This document shows, in pieces, positions 1 to 9,421 of a stretch of 35,990 nucleotides of DNA. The notes beneath the pieces were generated by a model. That model made no database searches. It had not been told where the DNA came from and was given only the letters and a program-made list of their open reading frames with translations. Positions within the stretch are counted from its first letter, which is position 1; each line of letters starts with the position of its first letter. The DNA comes from Streptomyces capoamus. Lineage in GTDB: Bacteria; Actinomycetota; Actinomycetes; Streptomycetales; Streptomycetaceae. Both the position numbers and the translations under genes were made by a program. Location of the stretch: positions 177,744-213,733 of the forward strand of contig NZ_BNBF01000013.1 of assembly GCF_014654935.1 (NCBI RefSeq), written 5' to 3'.

Positions 1-559
1 GCCACACCGCCGGACCGGCGGACCGTCCCAGTTCGGCGTCCGCGAGGGAGCGCAGCTTGCGGCGGGCCCGGGACAGCCGGGAAGCGACGGTGCCCACGGG
101 AATGCCCAGTGCTGTCGCCGCGGCCTCGTAGTCGAGTCCCTCTCCCACGCACAGCGCGATGACCTCGCGTTCGGGTCTGCGCAAGGAGGCGAGCGCTCGC
201 AGGGCCACGGCCAGCTCCCGCTGGTCGTCGACTTGCCCGGTCACCTCCTCCGCGTGGTCGGGCACGTTCAGCTCGGCGGCCGCGGTGGCGAGGGCCGCGC
301 GCCGGTAACGCCGGTTGCCGCGGTACTGGTTGCGCGCCGCGTTGGTGGCGATGCCGAGCAGCCACGGCCGCAGCGAGCCTCCTTCGGAGTCGATCCTGTG
401 GCGGATCCGCCACGCCTCCATGAAGGTGGTGGCCATGATGTCCTCGGCCGTCGACCAGTCGGCGGTCAGGCGAAAAGCGTGGTTGTACACGCCACGGGCG
501 TAACTGTCGAACAACTCGGCGAAGGCGGCCGGTTGCCCCGCCCGTAGCCGGGCACGCAT
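1..559 (-). CDS. ECF-family RNA polymerase sigma factor, 3' end missing
   Basis: Reading leftward from ATG at 559, the frame is open to the window edge, giving about 186 residues without a stop. Region 2 is visible near the N-terminus (FDSYARGVYNHAFRLT, then DWSTAEDIMATTFMEAW) with the helix that melts the -10 element. Region 4 follows, with LRRPEREVIALC, then a helix-turn-helix region containing DYEAAATALGIPVGTVASRL. The ATG at 559 is preferred because GAGGTGA lies at an ideal distance upstream; an in-frame GTG at 571 is an alternative. No anti-sigma gene is visible on this side, since the downstream neighbour is outside the window. A Crp-type palindrome lies about 50 bp upstream. The sigma-70 ECF assignment is firm; its regulon is unknown. 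Confidence 0.92.
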   Translation of the reverse strand, partial: MRARLRAGQPAAFAELFDSYARGVYNHAFRLTADWSTAEDIMATTFMEAWRIRHRIDSEGGSLRPWLLGIATNAARNQYRGNRRYRRAALATAAAELNVPDHAEEVTGQVDDQRELAVALRALASLRRPEREVIALCVGEGLDYEAAATALGIPVGTVASRLSRARRKLRSLADAELGRSAGPAVW

Positions 560-606
560 GTCGATGCTCACCTCTGGGACCTGTCGGATCCTGGACTCCA
601 CTTCCC

Positions 607-620
607 GTGACGTGCGTCAC
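607..620. promoter_or_regulatory. Crp-like palindromic operator candidate
   Basis: GTGACGTGCGTCAC fits the GTG-N6-GNCAC pattern known for Streptomyces Crp. It sits in a perfect 7-bp inverted repeat (CGTGACG/CGTCACG at 606-621), 48 bp upstream of the sigma factor start codon. The match is seen; regulation by Crp is inferred. Confidence 0.4.
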
Positions 621-740
621 GTTCCAGGGGCACTCGTGGCGTGCGGCGGGCGGCCGTACGACGCAGGGCGCGCCGCGTGCGGCAACCGGTGCGCTGCGCA
701 GAAGCGTGCACCGGCTTCCCGGCGCCGCTACTGGTCGGGT

Positions 741-791
741 GCCGTAAGAGATCCGTCAAAGCCGTGGGCGTTGCCGTAAGGGAGCCGTCAA
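741..791 (+). repeat. Imperfect direct repeat upstream of the kdp remnant (possible KdpE site)
   Basis: Two 19-bp copies (741-759 and 773-791) share 17 positions. Both begin GCCGTAAG and end CCGTCAA, with a 32-bp period, about three helical turns. They lie about 80-130 bp upstream of the first small kdp-region gene. OmpR-family regulators such as KdpE bind direct repeats on one helix face, so this may be the old kdp operator. The rest of 572-867 holds no gene that I can support. Confidence 0.35.
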
Positions 792-867
792 TGGGTGGTC
801 GGATCCGGTCAGGGCGGAGGTTTCCTCTAAGGGTCCCGTTCTTCGCACCCCACTCCAGGAGCTAGCG

Positions 868-951
868 ATGGCCGATCTGGCCTTCGTCGTCACCGTGCTC
901 GCGTCCTTCGCGCTGGTGGCCCTCATCGCCAAGGGGGTGACCAAGCTGTGA
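868..951 (+). CDS. 27-residue hydrophobic peptide preceding kdpF
   Basis: A short frame starts at ATG 868 after a well-placed AGGAG (856-860) and encodes MADLAFVVTVLASFALVALI followed by AKGVTKL. It is a single hydrophobic helix with a short basic tail. Its stop overlaps the GTG of kdpF (GTGA), so the two are translationally coupled. The position and the coupling argue for a real small membrane protein of the kdp operon. The family is not one I can name. It may be an accessory to the potassium pump, which would now be without a partner because kdpA is broken. Confidence 0.6.
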   Translation: MADLAFVVTVLASFALVALIAKGVTKL

Positions 952-1037
952 CCGCCGAGAACATCGTCGGCCTCGTCGTGGCCGTCGCCCTGCTGGGCTA
1001 TCTCGTCCTCGCCCTGATCTTCCCGGAGAGGTTCTGA
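948..1037 (+). CDS. kdpF: KdpF, small subunit of the potassium-transporting ATPase
   Basis: GTG at 948 overlaps the previous stop and gives a 29-residue peptide: polar start MTAENIVG, one membrane helix (LVVAVALLGYLVLALIF), and the PERF end typical of KdpF. KdpF stabilises the KdpFABC high-affinity K+ pump in the membrane. The kdpA start lies 7 bp downstream. Because kdpA is truncated and kdpB and kdpC are not in the window, the peptide probably has no working complex unless another kdp locus exists. Confidence 0.85.
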   Translation: MTAENIVGLVVAVALLGYLVLALIFPERF

Positions 1038-1044
1038 GACAGAC

Positions 1045-1788
1045 ATGGGTCCTGTACTCGCGGGCGTGCTCCAGCTGCTGGCCCTCACAGGCGCACTGGC
1101 CCTCCTCCACGCCCCCGTCGGCACCTACATGGCCAGGGTCTACTCGTCCGACAGACATCTGCGGATCGAGAAGTGGATCTACCGCGGCATCGGTGCCGAC
1201 CCCGACACACAGATGCGCTGGCCCGCGTACCTGCGCGGCGTCCTGGCCTTCTCCGTGGTCGGTGTCCTGTTCCTCTACCTGCTCGAGCGGATCCAGGGCG
1301 TCCTGCCCGGCTCGCTCGGCTTCTCCTCGGTCGACCCGGCGCAGTCGTTCGACACGGCCGTCTCGTTCGTGACGAACACGAACTGGCAGTCGTACTACGG
1401 CGAGCAGACGATGGGTCACGTCGTGCAGACCGCCGGTCTGGCCGTGCAGAACTTCGTCTCCGCCGCCGTCGGCATGGCCGTCGCCGTCGCGCTGGTGCGG
1501 GGCTTCGCACGCTCCCGCACCGGTGAGCTGGGCAACTTCTGGTGCGACCTGGTGCGCGGCACACTGCGGATCCTGGTGCCGGCCGCGGCCGTGGCCGCGG
1601 TGGTCCTGGTCGCCTGCGGCGCCATCCAGAACTTCTCCGGCATACACGAGGTCGGCCAGTTCATGGGCGGCACGCAGCAGTGGAACGGCGGCGCGGTCGC
1701 CTCGCAGGAGGGGGCCTGCAACAGGGCCAGGCCAGGGGTCCGGACGTCGTTGTTGGCGCCACTGGCACTGGCCAGGATGACCGCGTGA
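1045..1788 (+). pseudogene. kdpA: kdpA, truncated potassium-translocating subunit
   Basis: The first 222 or so residues are clear KdpA: start MGPVLAGVLQLLAL, then YRGIGADPDTQMRWPAYLRG, the first selectivity-filter region SFVTNTNWQSYYGEQTMGHV, and SGIHEVGQFMGG through GGAVASQE. KdpA is normally about 550-560 residues. Here homology ends near base 1710, just before the second pore loop (usually IKELGTNGGG). It is replaced by about 25 unrelated residues, GACNRARPG onward, to a stop at 1788. Three of the four pore-loop units are gone, and so are kdpB and kdpC. This is a deletion or rearrangement junction, not a sequencing frameshift, since no KdpA sequence resumes in any frame downstream. The product cannot form a pump. 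Confidence 0.9.
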
Positions 1789-2017
1789 CGCGTTCTCCGT
1801 CGGCCCGGGCGTCGGTCAGCCGCTTCAGCGGTGCCAAGTACGTTGATGCCGCCGTCGGTAGGCCCGGCCTCGCGCCGTACGCACGGGCCGACCTGGACGC
1901 GATGAGGGCCGACACCAGCGGGCAGCGCAAGGATCTGCCGGACCGGAGCCGGTGGTGTCCACGAGGGGATGACCGTGCCGCGGTCGTGCACACCGCTGGG
2001 CAGCTCAGGGCCCGGAG
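1711..2017. other. Junction DNA after the kdpA break; possible gene debris
   Basis: No intact gene is present. On the minus strand, 1860 back to 1715 reads LAPLKRLTDARADGERV and, after a one-base frame change, HAVILASASGANNDVRTPG. That vaguely resembles the region of a type I ketosynthase usually written LKRLxDAxADGDxVxAVIRGSAVNNDG. If so it is a frameshifted fragment brought in at the deletion. The resemblance is short and could be chance. The remainder up to the xylanase terminator shows nothing I can name. Confidence 0.25.
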
Positions 2018-2056
2018 GGGGAGAAGCCGCACGGTGGGCCGTCGCGGCTTCGCCCC
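2018..2056 (-). terminator. Hairpin terminator of xlnA
   Basis: The arms GGGGAGAAGCCGC (2018-2030) and GCGGCTTCGCCCC (2044-2056) pair at 12 of 13 positions around a 13-base loop, 20 bp beyond the xylanase stop codon. There is no U-tract, as is usual for Streptomyces terminators. Confidence 0.75.
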
Positions 2057-2076
2057 TTCGTTCGTGGCAGGCTCCC

Positions 2077-3709
<1,633 letters not shown>

Positions 3710-3741
3710 TGCTCCTCGCAAGAGAATTTCCGATCGAGTAA

Positions 3742-3752
3742 CGAAACTTTCG
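3742..3752. promoter_or_regulatory. Palindrome CGAAACTTTCG upstream of xlnA
   Basis: A perfect inverted repeat, CGAAA-C-TTTCG, lies 33 bp upstream of the putative -35 of xlnA. Elements of the type GAAA-N-TTTC are reported upstream of actinomycete xylanase and xylosidase genes as sites of xylan-responsive regulation. Function here is inferred from that precedent. Confidence 0.55.
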
Positions 3753-3888
3753 AGAGGGAGAAGTAAACAGTGCCGCGGTGCGGCCACCGGCAAAGCCGCG
3801 ACGGGTTGGGGTGCAATCAGGCTGACCTGCAGGGGTGCATGGCCAGCTGTTCGACGGCGTGAACCGCGCTGTCCCGGGCAGAGGAGTG

Positions 3889-3900
3889 CGAAAGATTTCG
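3889..3900. promoter_or_regulatory. Second palindrome CGAAAGATTTCG
   Basis: CGAAA-GA-TTTCG is a variant of the element at 3742, 137 bp further upstream. A regulator dimer could bind both and loop the DNA, or this one may serve something else. There is no gene start nearby except the degraded frame at 4013. Confidence 0.35.
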
Positions 3901-4012
3901 GCGTTGACGGCGATAGATGCGAGAAGGGTTGACACCAGGCGAAACGACCCGGAGACGGGCTGAGGCCGGTAGACGGCCGAGGACACGTAAGGATGCGGAC
4001 CGTGATGCGTAG

Positions 4013-4419
4013 GTGATCACGGGATCGTCGCGATTCGAGGCATCGGCGGAGAATTACACCGTGGCGAAGGCCGCGGCGAGCCTCGCCGGAACCGGCACGC
4101 CGGCCTTCGAGCTGCGGATCACCTGGGACCTGGCCTTCGAGCTGCGGATCACCTGGGACCTGGCCGACAGCGCCCCGACGGGTCCCTCGGCCCCGCAGTT
4201 CACCAGGCTGAAGATGGTCTGTCCGACTCGCCGTATGGTGCCCACATCGTCATCGGCGTGGAGCGCGGGGGCATGCCGAAGCCACCCGAGGGTGACGTGG
4301 AGGCGTTGGTGGACGCCTACGCGACGGTGGCCCATTCCTTCTCGCTGGCCATGGCCGAGGAACTGCGCTGCGAGAAGAACGGCGGGCTCCCCGCGAAGCC
4401 CGTACTGAATCGTGCGTAG
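4013..4419 (+). pseudogene. Frameshifted gene of unknown function with an internal duplication
   Basis: From GTG 4013 a frame with coding-like G/C-rich third positions reads about 67 codons (MITGSSRFEASAENYTVAKA and on). It then loses codon character near 4205-4215. Another frame takes over with good codon use and runs to a stop at 4417-4419: it reads DGLSDSPYGAHIVIGVERGG, continues to VEALVDAYATVAHSFSLAMA, and ends PAKPVLNRA. The second half has no start codon of its own at a sensible place. The simplest reading is one gene of about 130 codons broken by a frameshift. The first half carries a perfect 30-bp tandem duplication. I do not recognise the family. Confidence 0.45.
4102..4165 (+). repeat. 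Perfect 30-bp tandem duplication
   Basis: Bases 4102-4131 are repeated exactly at 4132-4161, and the first 4 bases begin again at 4162. In the reading frame from 4013 each copy adds AFELRITWDL, so the duplication keeps frame. A perfect copy implies a recent event or active slippage. Confidence 0.95.
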
Positions 4420-4489
4420 CCGCTGACGCATCCGGAACGAGCATGATCGCAGGGCCGAGCGCCGCCCGTGTCCCGAGGGCGGGCCCCTC

Positions 4490-4855
4490 TCACGCGCCGT
4501 TCGACGCGTCGACGGCCTCCTGGACGCTGGGGTGCAGTGTGAGGACCTGGTCGAGGCCTGCCACGCGGAAGAGCTGGGTCATGGCCGGACTGAGTGCCGC
4601 GACCGCGAACGAGGAGCCCGCGGCCTCGGCCAGGCGGTAGGCCGTGATGATCCCGGTGATCCCCGTGGAGTCGCAGTACTCCAGTGCCGACAGGTCGGCG
4701 ACGACACCCGTGCCGGGCCCGCGCAGCACGTCCTCGACGGCCTGGCGGAAGCCGGGGCCCGTGTAGTGGTCCAGCTCCCCGGCCAGGCGCAGGACGACGA
4801 GCCCCGTCGGCGAGGAGTGCGTGCTGATGGAGAGAGTGCCCTCTGCGTCGTTCAC
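4490..4855 (-). CDS. STAS-domain anti-sigma factor antagonist
   Basis: This 121-residue protein is a single STAS domain of the SpoIIAA/RsbV/BldG class. Such proteins bind the HATPase anti-sigma factor when unphosphorylated and so free the sigma factor. Core strands VVLRLAGELDHYT and GVVADLSALEYCDSTGITGI are visible. Ser63 in CDSTG is the expected phosphorylation site, with Asp62 before it, so it should be switchable by the kinase and phosphatase domains encoded next door. The GTG at 4855 has GGAG at an appropriate distance. It is divergent from the large kinase/phosphatase gene and lies behind a sigma-B-like promoter, which would make its expression self-reinforcing. Confidence 0.93.
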   Translation of the reverse strand: MNDAEGTLSISTHSSPTGLVVLRLAGELDHYTGPGFRQAVEDVLRGPGTGVVADLSALEYCDSTGITGIITAYRLAEAAGSSFAVAALSPAMTQLFRVAGLDQVLTLHPSVQEAVDASNGA

Positions 4856-4962
4856 CAGGTCTCCTGTGCGGCAAGTCGGCCGCGGCGGGGCCGGTGGAAT
4901 CCGTTCGGCGGACGCCCTCCCGCGAGGAACACGCCCCGCCGCCGCGCGTCCGCCGCCCTACG

Positions 4963-4986
4963 CTACCCCCCACGGGTTTCCCACCC
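4963..4986 (-). promoter_or_regulatory. Sigma-B-like promoter candidate for the STAS gene
   Basis: On the minus strand GGGT (4986-4983), 14 bp, then GGGTAG (4968-4963) fits the Streptomyces sigma-B-group pattern GNNT-N14-16-GGGTA(C/T) except for the last base. It is about 108 bp upstream of the STAS start. The rest of 4856-5236 shows no gene. Confidence 0.4.
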
Positions 4987-5236
4987 CGGCTGGATTATCC
5001 TGTGAGGCACCGCCCGCCCGATGACAAGTGGTGCGGGGCCTGCCGGGGGAGTGGCGGGTTCGCGTGGACGGGGAACGCCGACGGGAGCGGAGAGCGTCGT
5101 CACTCGTGCGAGGGCCTGGAGGCGTTCGCCGGCGTCGGGCGACGGACCCGGGGCAGATGGACAGGGGCGCGCGATCCGCGGCGGATGATCGGGACCGCGT
5201 GCGCAGACGGGTGCGGGCCGCAGCGGTGGGCCGGGC

Positions 5237-8200
5237 ATGAGGGAAGGGCGTCGCGTGGCACGTTCCGACGGGGTTGGACGCAGGCCGAGGACGGCCGACG
5301 ACGTGTTCGCCGCGGACCGCGAGGTCGGCGCGGACCTCGCGAAAGTGGACTGGGCGGCCACGTCCCTCGGCCCGCCGCGGGACTGGCCGCAAAGTCTGCA
5401 GACGGCCGTCAGCATCGTGCTGTCCTCCCGGTTCCCCATGTGGATGGCCTGGGGCGAGCAGCTGACCTTCTTCTGCAACTCCGCCTACCGGCGGGACACG
5501 CTCGGCCGCAAGTACCCGTGGGCGCTGGGCCGCCCGGCCAGCGAGGTGTGGGCGGAGATCTGGGACGACATCGGTCCGCGCATCGACACCGTGCTGCGCA
5601 CCGGCGAGGCCACCTGGGACGAGGGGCTGCTGCTGTTCCTGGAGCGGTCCGGCTACAGCGAGGAGACCTACCACACGTTCTCCTACAGCCCGCTGCGGGA
5701 CGACGCCGGAGACGTGGTGGGCATGCTCTGCGTGGTCAGCGAGGACACCGAGCGGGTGATGGGCGAGCGGCGCATGGCCACCCTGCGGGACCTCGGCTCC
5801 GACCCGAGCGTGATCCGCACCGAACAGGAGGTCCTGGCCTTCGCCGACCGGCAGCTGGCCCGCAACCGGCAGGACCTGCCCTTCACCCTGACCTATCTGT
5901 TCGACGGGGACACCGCCCGGCTGGCCGGCGCGACCGGGATCCCCGCCGGCCACCCGGCCGCACCGGCGGCCCTCCACGCCGACGGCCGCGACGGTGTGTG
6001 GCCGACCGCGGAGCTGGCCAGGGGCGAGACGGCCCTCGTGCCGCTGGACGGGGACGCCTTCACCGGTCTGCCCGCCGGTGACTGGCCCGAGCCGCCCGCC
6101 CAGGCACTCGTCGTCCCGTTGCTCCAGCAGGGCAGTGCGCCGTACGGCTTCCTCGTCGCGGGCCTGAACCGGTACCGCGTCCTGGACCGGGGCTACCGGG
6201 GTTTCATCGAGCTGGCCGCGGGACACATCGCCTCGGGCATCGGGAGCGCCAGGAGCTACGAGGCGCAGCAACGGCGGGCGGAGGAACTGGCCGAACTGGA
6301 CCGTGCCAAGACCGCGTTCTTCTCCAACATCAGCCACGAGTTCCGCACGCCGCTGACCCTGATCATGGGTCCGGTCGAGGAACTGCGCACCCGGCTCGGT
6401 GACGCGGACGGGCCGGCGCGGCAGGAACTCGACGTGATCCACCGCAACGGCCTGCGCCTGGGCAAGCTGGTCAACACGCTGCTGGACTTCTCCCGCATCG
6501 AGGCCGGGCGGATGCAGGCCCGCTACGAGCCGGTCGACCTCGCCGTGGTGACCGGCGAGCTGGCCAGCGTCTTCCGCTCGGCCGTCGAGAAGGCCGGGCT
6601 CGCCTTCGACGTGGACAACCCCTCCCTGGACGAGCCGGTGTACATCGACCGCGGCATGTGGGAGAAGGTGGTCCTCAATCTCCTCAGCAACGCGCTGAAG
6701 TTCACCTTCGACGGCGCGATCCGGGTGAGCGTGCGGCGCGTGGACGCCCATGCCGTGGTGACCGTCGCCGACAGCGGCATCGGTGTGCCCGAGGCGGAGA
6801 TGCCCCGGCTGTTCGAACGCTTCCACCGCATCGAGAACGCCCGGTCCCGGTCGAACGAGGGCAGCGGCATCGGCCTGGCCCTCGTACAGGAACTCGTGCA
6901 CCTGCACGGCGGCGAGATCACCGCCGACAGCACCGAGGGGGCGGGCACCACCTTCACCCTCCGGATCCCGTTCGGCAGCGCCCATCTGCCTCCCGACAGC
7001 GTGGTGGCCGAGGCGGGCAGCACCGTGGCCTCCGCCAGCGCCGACCCCTACATCCAGGAGGCGCTGCGCTGGCTGCCGGACGGCGCCGGCGGCGCGCCGG
7101 CCGCAGAGGTGGCCGGGGAAGAGGTGGTGCCGGCCGACGACGCCGCCCCGCCCGCTCCCACGGACAGCGCCCGGGTGCTGGTCGCCGACGACAACGCGGA
7201 CATGCGCGAGTACCTCGCCCGTATCCTCGCCGCGGCCGGGTACCGGGTGACCGCCGTCACCGACGGCGTCGAGGCCCTGCACTCCGCGCGCCGTGACACC
7301 CCCGACCTCGTCGTCAGCGACGTGATGATGCCCCGGCTCGACGGGCTGGAACTGGTGGCGCGGCTGCGCGGCCACACGCGCACGGCCTCGGTGCCCGTCC
7401 TGCTGCTGTCGGCCCGCGCCGGCCAGGAGGCGTCGATCCAGGGCCTGCGGGCGGGGGCCGACGACTACCTGGTCAAGCCCTTCGCCGCCGCCGAGTTGCT
7501 GGCCCGGGTCCGCGCCAACATCGAGCTGGCCCGGCTGCGCAGCCACCACCTGCGGTGGCGGACCGCGCTCGTCGACTCCCTCCAGGAGGCGTTCTTCGTC
7601 TGCGACGAGTCCGGGGCCGTCGTGGAGATCAACACCGCGTTCACCGACACCCTCGGCTACGGCCCCGAGGACCTCCCCTACGCCCCGACCCACCCGTGGT
7701 GGCCGGACGCCGCGGCCGATCCCGAGGCACACCGGCAGCTCGGTGACGCGTTCGCCGACCTCCTCGCAAGCGATCAGGGCAGCCACACGGTGCCCGTCAC
7801 CCACCGGGACGGGCACCGCCTGTGGGTGGCCGCCACCTGGAACAAGGCCGAGGACCCGGACACCGGACGCCGGGTCACCGTCGGCACCTTCCGCGACGTC
7901 ACCGCCGAGCACTACGCCATCCAGCGCGAGACCGCGCTGGCCGCGCTGAGCACCTCGCTGTCCCGGGCGGCCAGCCTCACCGAGGCGCTGTCCGGTGCCC
8001 TCGGCGAACTCAAGACCCTCTGGCGCGCGCGGTACGTGCTGGCCGCGGTCTTCGCGCGCGGGGACGTACCGGCCCTCGCGGCCACGGACCCCGACCTGAG
8101 CTGGGACGACCTGCCCGCGGCACGCCGGGAGGCGCTCGGCGGACTGCGCCTGAGGCCACCGCTGACCCCGGTGGCCGAGGACACCGGCGCCGGCATCCTG

Positions 8201-9421
8201 CTGGAACACCCCGACGGCCCGCTGGCCCTCTGGGTCGACCTGGGGGAGCACCGGCCCTTCACCTCCGAGGACCAGCTGCTGCTGTCGCTGCTGGCCGGGC
8301 ACCTCGCGCAGGGCCTGGTACGGGCGCACCAGATCGACCAGCAGCGGGAGACCGCGATCGCGCTCCAGCGAGCCATCCTCGGCCCGGCCCGGCTTCCCGA
8401 CGGTTTCGCCGTGCGGTACGAGCCCGCGACCCGCCCGCTGGAGGTGGGGGGCGACTGGTACGACACCGTCGCCCTGCCGGACGGCCGGATCGGCATCGTC
8501 GTCGGCGACTGCGTCGGACGCGGCCTGGAGGCGGCCAGCGTCATGGGACAGCTGCGCAGCGCCTGCCGGGCGCTGCTGCTGCAGGACGCCAGCCCCTCGC
8601 AGACCCTGATGGCCCTCGACCAGTTCGCCGCGAGCGTGCCCGGCGCCCTGTGCACCACCGTCTTCTGCGGTGTCCTGGACTCCGGCACCGGGGAACTCAC
8701 CTACTCCAGCGCCGGGCACCCGCCCGGCATCGTCGCGCACCCCGACGGCACCACCCGGCTCCTGGACGAGGGACGGTCCCTGCCGCTGGCCGTGCGGCCG
8801 GGCCGGCAGCGCCCGCAGGCCGCGTGCACCCTGCCCGCGCGCGCCACGCTGCTGCTGTACACCGACGGGCTCGTGGAGCGCCGCCGCCGCCCCCTGAGCG
8901 CCGGGATCGACCAGGCGAGCGAGGCGGTCCAGGAGGGCCGTGACATCTCCATCGACGACCTCGCGAGCCAGGTGATGGCGCGGCTCGCGCCGGCCGGCGG
9001 TTACGACGACGACGTGGCGCTGCTGCTGTACCGTCACCCTGCGCCCCTGGAGGTGTCCTTCCCGGCCGAGTCGTCCCAGCTCGCGCCGATCCGCAGGACG
9101 CTGCGCACCTGGCTCGACCAGTGCGGCCTGCCGCCGAACACGGTCCAGAGCATCCTCGTGGCCGCCGGGGAGGCCTGCGCGAACGCCATCGAACACGGCC
9201 ACCGGGACGCTCCCGGGGAACCCGTGTGGCTGCGGGCCGAAACTCTCGTGGACAACCTGCGCCTCACCGTCGCCGACAGCGGCCGGTGGAAGACCCCGCA
9301 ACCCGAGCTGAACACCCACCGCGGCCGGGGGGTGGCCTTGATGCGCGCCATGATGCAGCAGGTCACCATCACCCCCGGTCCGTCCGGCACCACAGTCGAC
9401 ATGCAGACGAGGATCGCCTGA
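5237..9421 (+). CDS. Hybrid sensor kinase / receiver / PP2C phosphatase / HATPase signalling protein
   Basis: A 1394-residue soluble signalling protein with no membrane segments seen. Order: PAS-like about 40-175; GAF-like about 190-340; HisKA with His367 in SNISHEFRTPLTLI; HATPase with NLLSNALKF about 481 and GSGIGLAL about 542; receiver about 646-760 with VLVADDN, phospho-acceptor Asp695 in VVSDVMMP and LVKPF. A second PAS (about 775-890) and GAF (about 900-1035) lead to a SpoIIE-type PP2C about 1040-1265 with metal ligands in GGDWYD, GDCVGRG, YTDGL and DDDVAL. A C-terminal RsbW-like HATPase (about 1275-1390) has its N-box in GEACANAIEH. It could phosphorylate and dephosphorylate STAS partners in response to a two-component input. 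A GTG at 5255 after GGGAAGG is an alternative start. Its stop overlaps the next STAS gene. Confidence 0.93.
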   Translation: MREGRRVARSDGVGRRPRTADDVFAADREVGADLAKVDWAATSLGPPRDWPQSLQTAVSIVLSSRFPMWMAWGEQLTFFCNSAYRRDTLGRKYPWALGRPASEVWAEIWDDIGPRIDTVLRTGEATWDEGLLLFLERSGYSEETYHTFSYSPLRDDAGDVVGMLCVVSEDTERVMGERRMATLRDLGSDPSVIRTEQEVLAFADRQLARNRQDLPFTLTYLFDGDTARLAGATGIPAGHPAAPAALHADGRDGVWPTAELARGETALVPLDGDAFTGLPAGDWPEPPAQALVVPLLQQGSAPYGFLVAGLNRYRVLDRGYRGFIELAAGHIASGIGSARSYEAQQRRAEELAELDRAKTAFFSNISHEFRTPLTLIMGPVEELRTRLGDADGPARQELDVIHRNGLRLGKLVNTLLDFSRIEAGRMQARYEPVDLAVVTGELASVFRSAVEKAGLAFDVDNPSLDEPVYIDRGMWEKVVLNLLSNALKFTFDGAIRVSVRRVDAHAVVTVADSGIGVPEAEMPRLFERFHRIENARSRSNEGSGIGLALVQELVHLHGGEITADSTEGAGTTFTLRIPFGSAHLPPDSVVAEAGSTVASASADPYIQEALRWLPDGAGGAPAAEVAGEEVVPADDAAPPAPTDSARVLVADDNADMREYLARILAAAGYRVTAVTDGVEALHSARRDTPDLVVSDVMMPRLDGLELVARLRGHTRTASVPVLLLSARAGQEASIQGLRAGADDYLVKPFAAAELLARVRANIELARLRSHHLRWRTALVDSLQEAFFVCDESGAVVEINTAFTDTLGYGPEDLPYAPTHPWWPDAAADPEAHRQLGDAFADLLASDQGSHTVPVTHRDGHRLWVAATWNKAEDPDTGRRVTVGTFRDVTAEHYAIQRETALAALSTSLSRAASLTEALSGALGELKTLWRARYVLAAVFARGDVPALAATDPDLSWDDLPAARREALGGLRLRPPLTPVAEDTGAGILLEHPDGPLALWVDLGEHRPFTSEDQLLLSLLAGHLAQGLVRAHQIDQQRETAIALQRAILGPARLPDGFAVRYEPATRPLEVGGDWYDTVALPDGRIGIVVGDCVGRGLEAASVMGQLRSACRALLLQDASPSQTLMALDQFAASVPGALCTTVFCGVLDSGTGELTYSSAGHPPGIVAHPDGTTRLLDEGRSLPLAVRPGRQRPQAACTLPARATLLLYTDGLVERRRRPLSAGIDQASEAVQEGRDISIDDLASQVMARLAPAGGYDDDVALLLYRHPAPLEVSFPAESSQLAPIRRTLRTWLDQCGLPPNTVQSILVAAGEACANAIEHGHRDAPGEPVWLRAETLVDNLRLTVADSGRWKTPQPELNTHRGRGVALMRAMMQQVTITPGPSGTTVDMQTRIA

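Noticed and set aside
4958..9319. Open frame of 1453 codons on the minus strand over the hybrid kinase gene
   Set aside because: It is antisense to a protein with clear domains, has Gly/Arg/His-rich low-complexity sequence and no domain, and arises from GC-rich codon bias.
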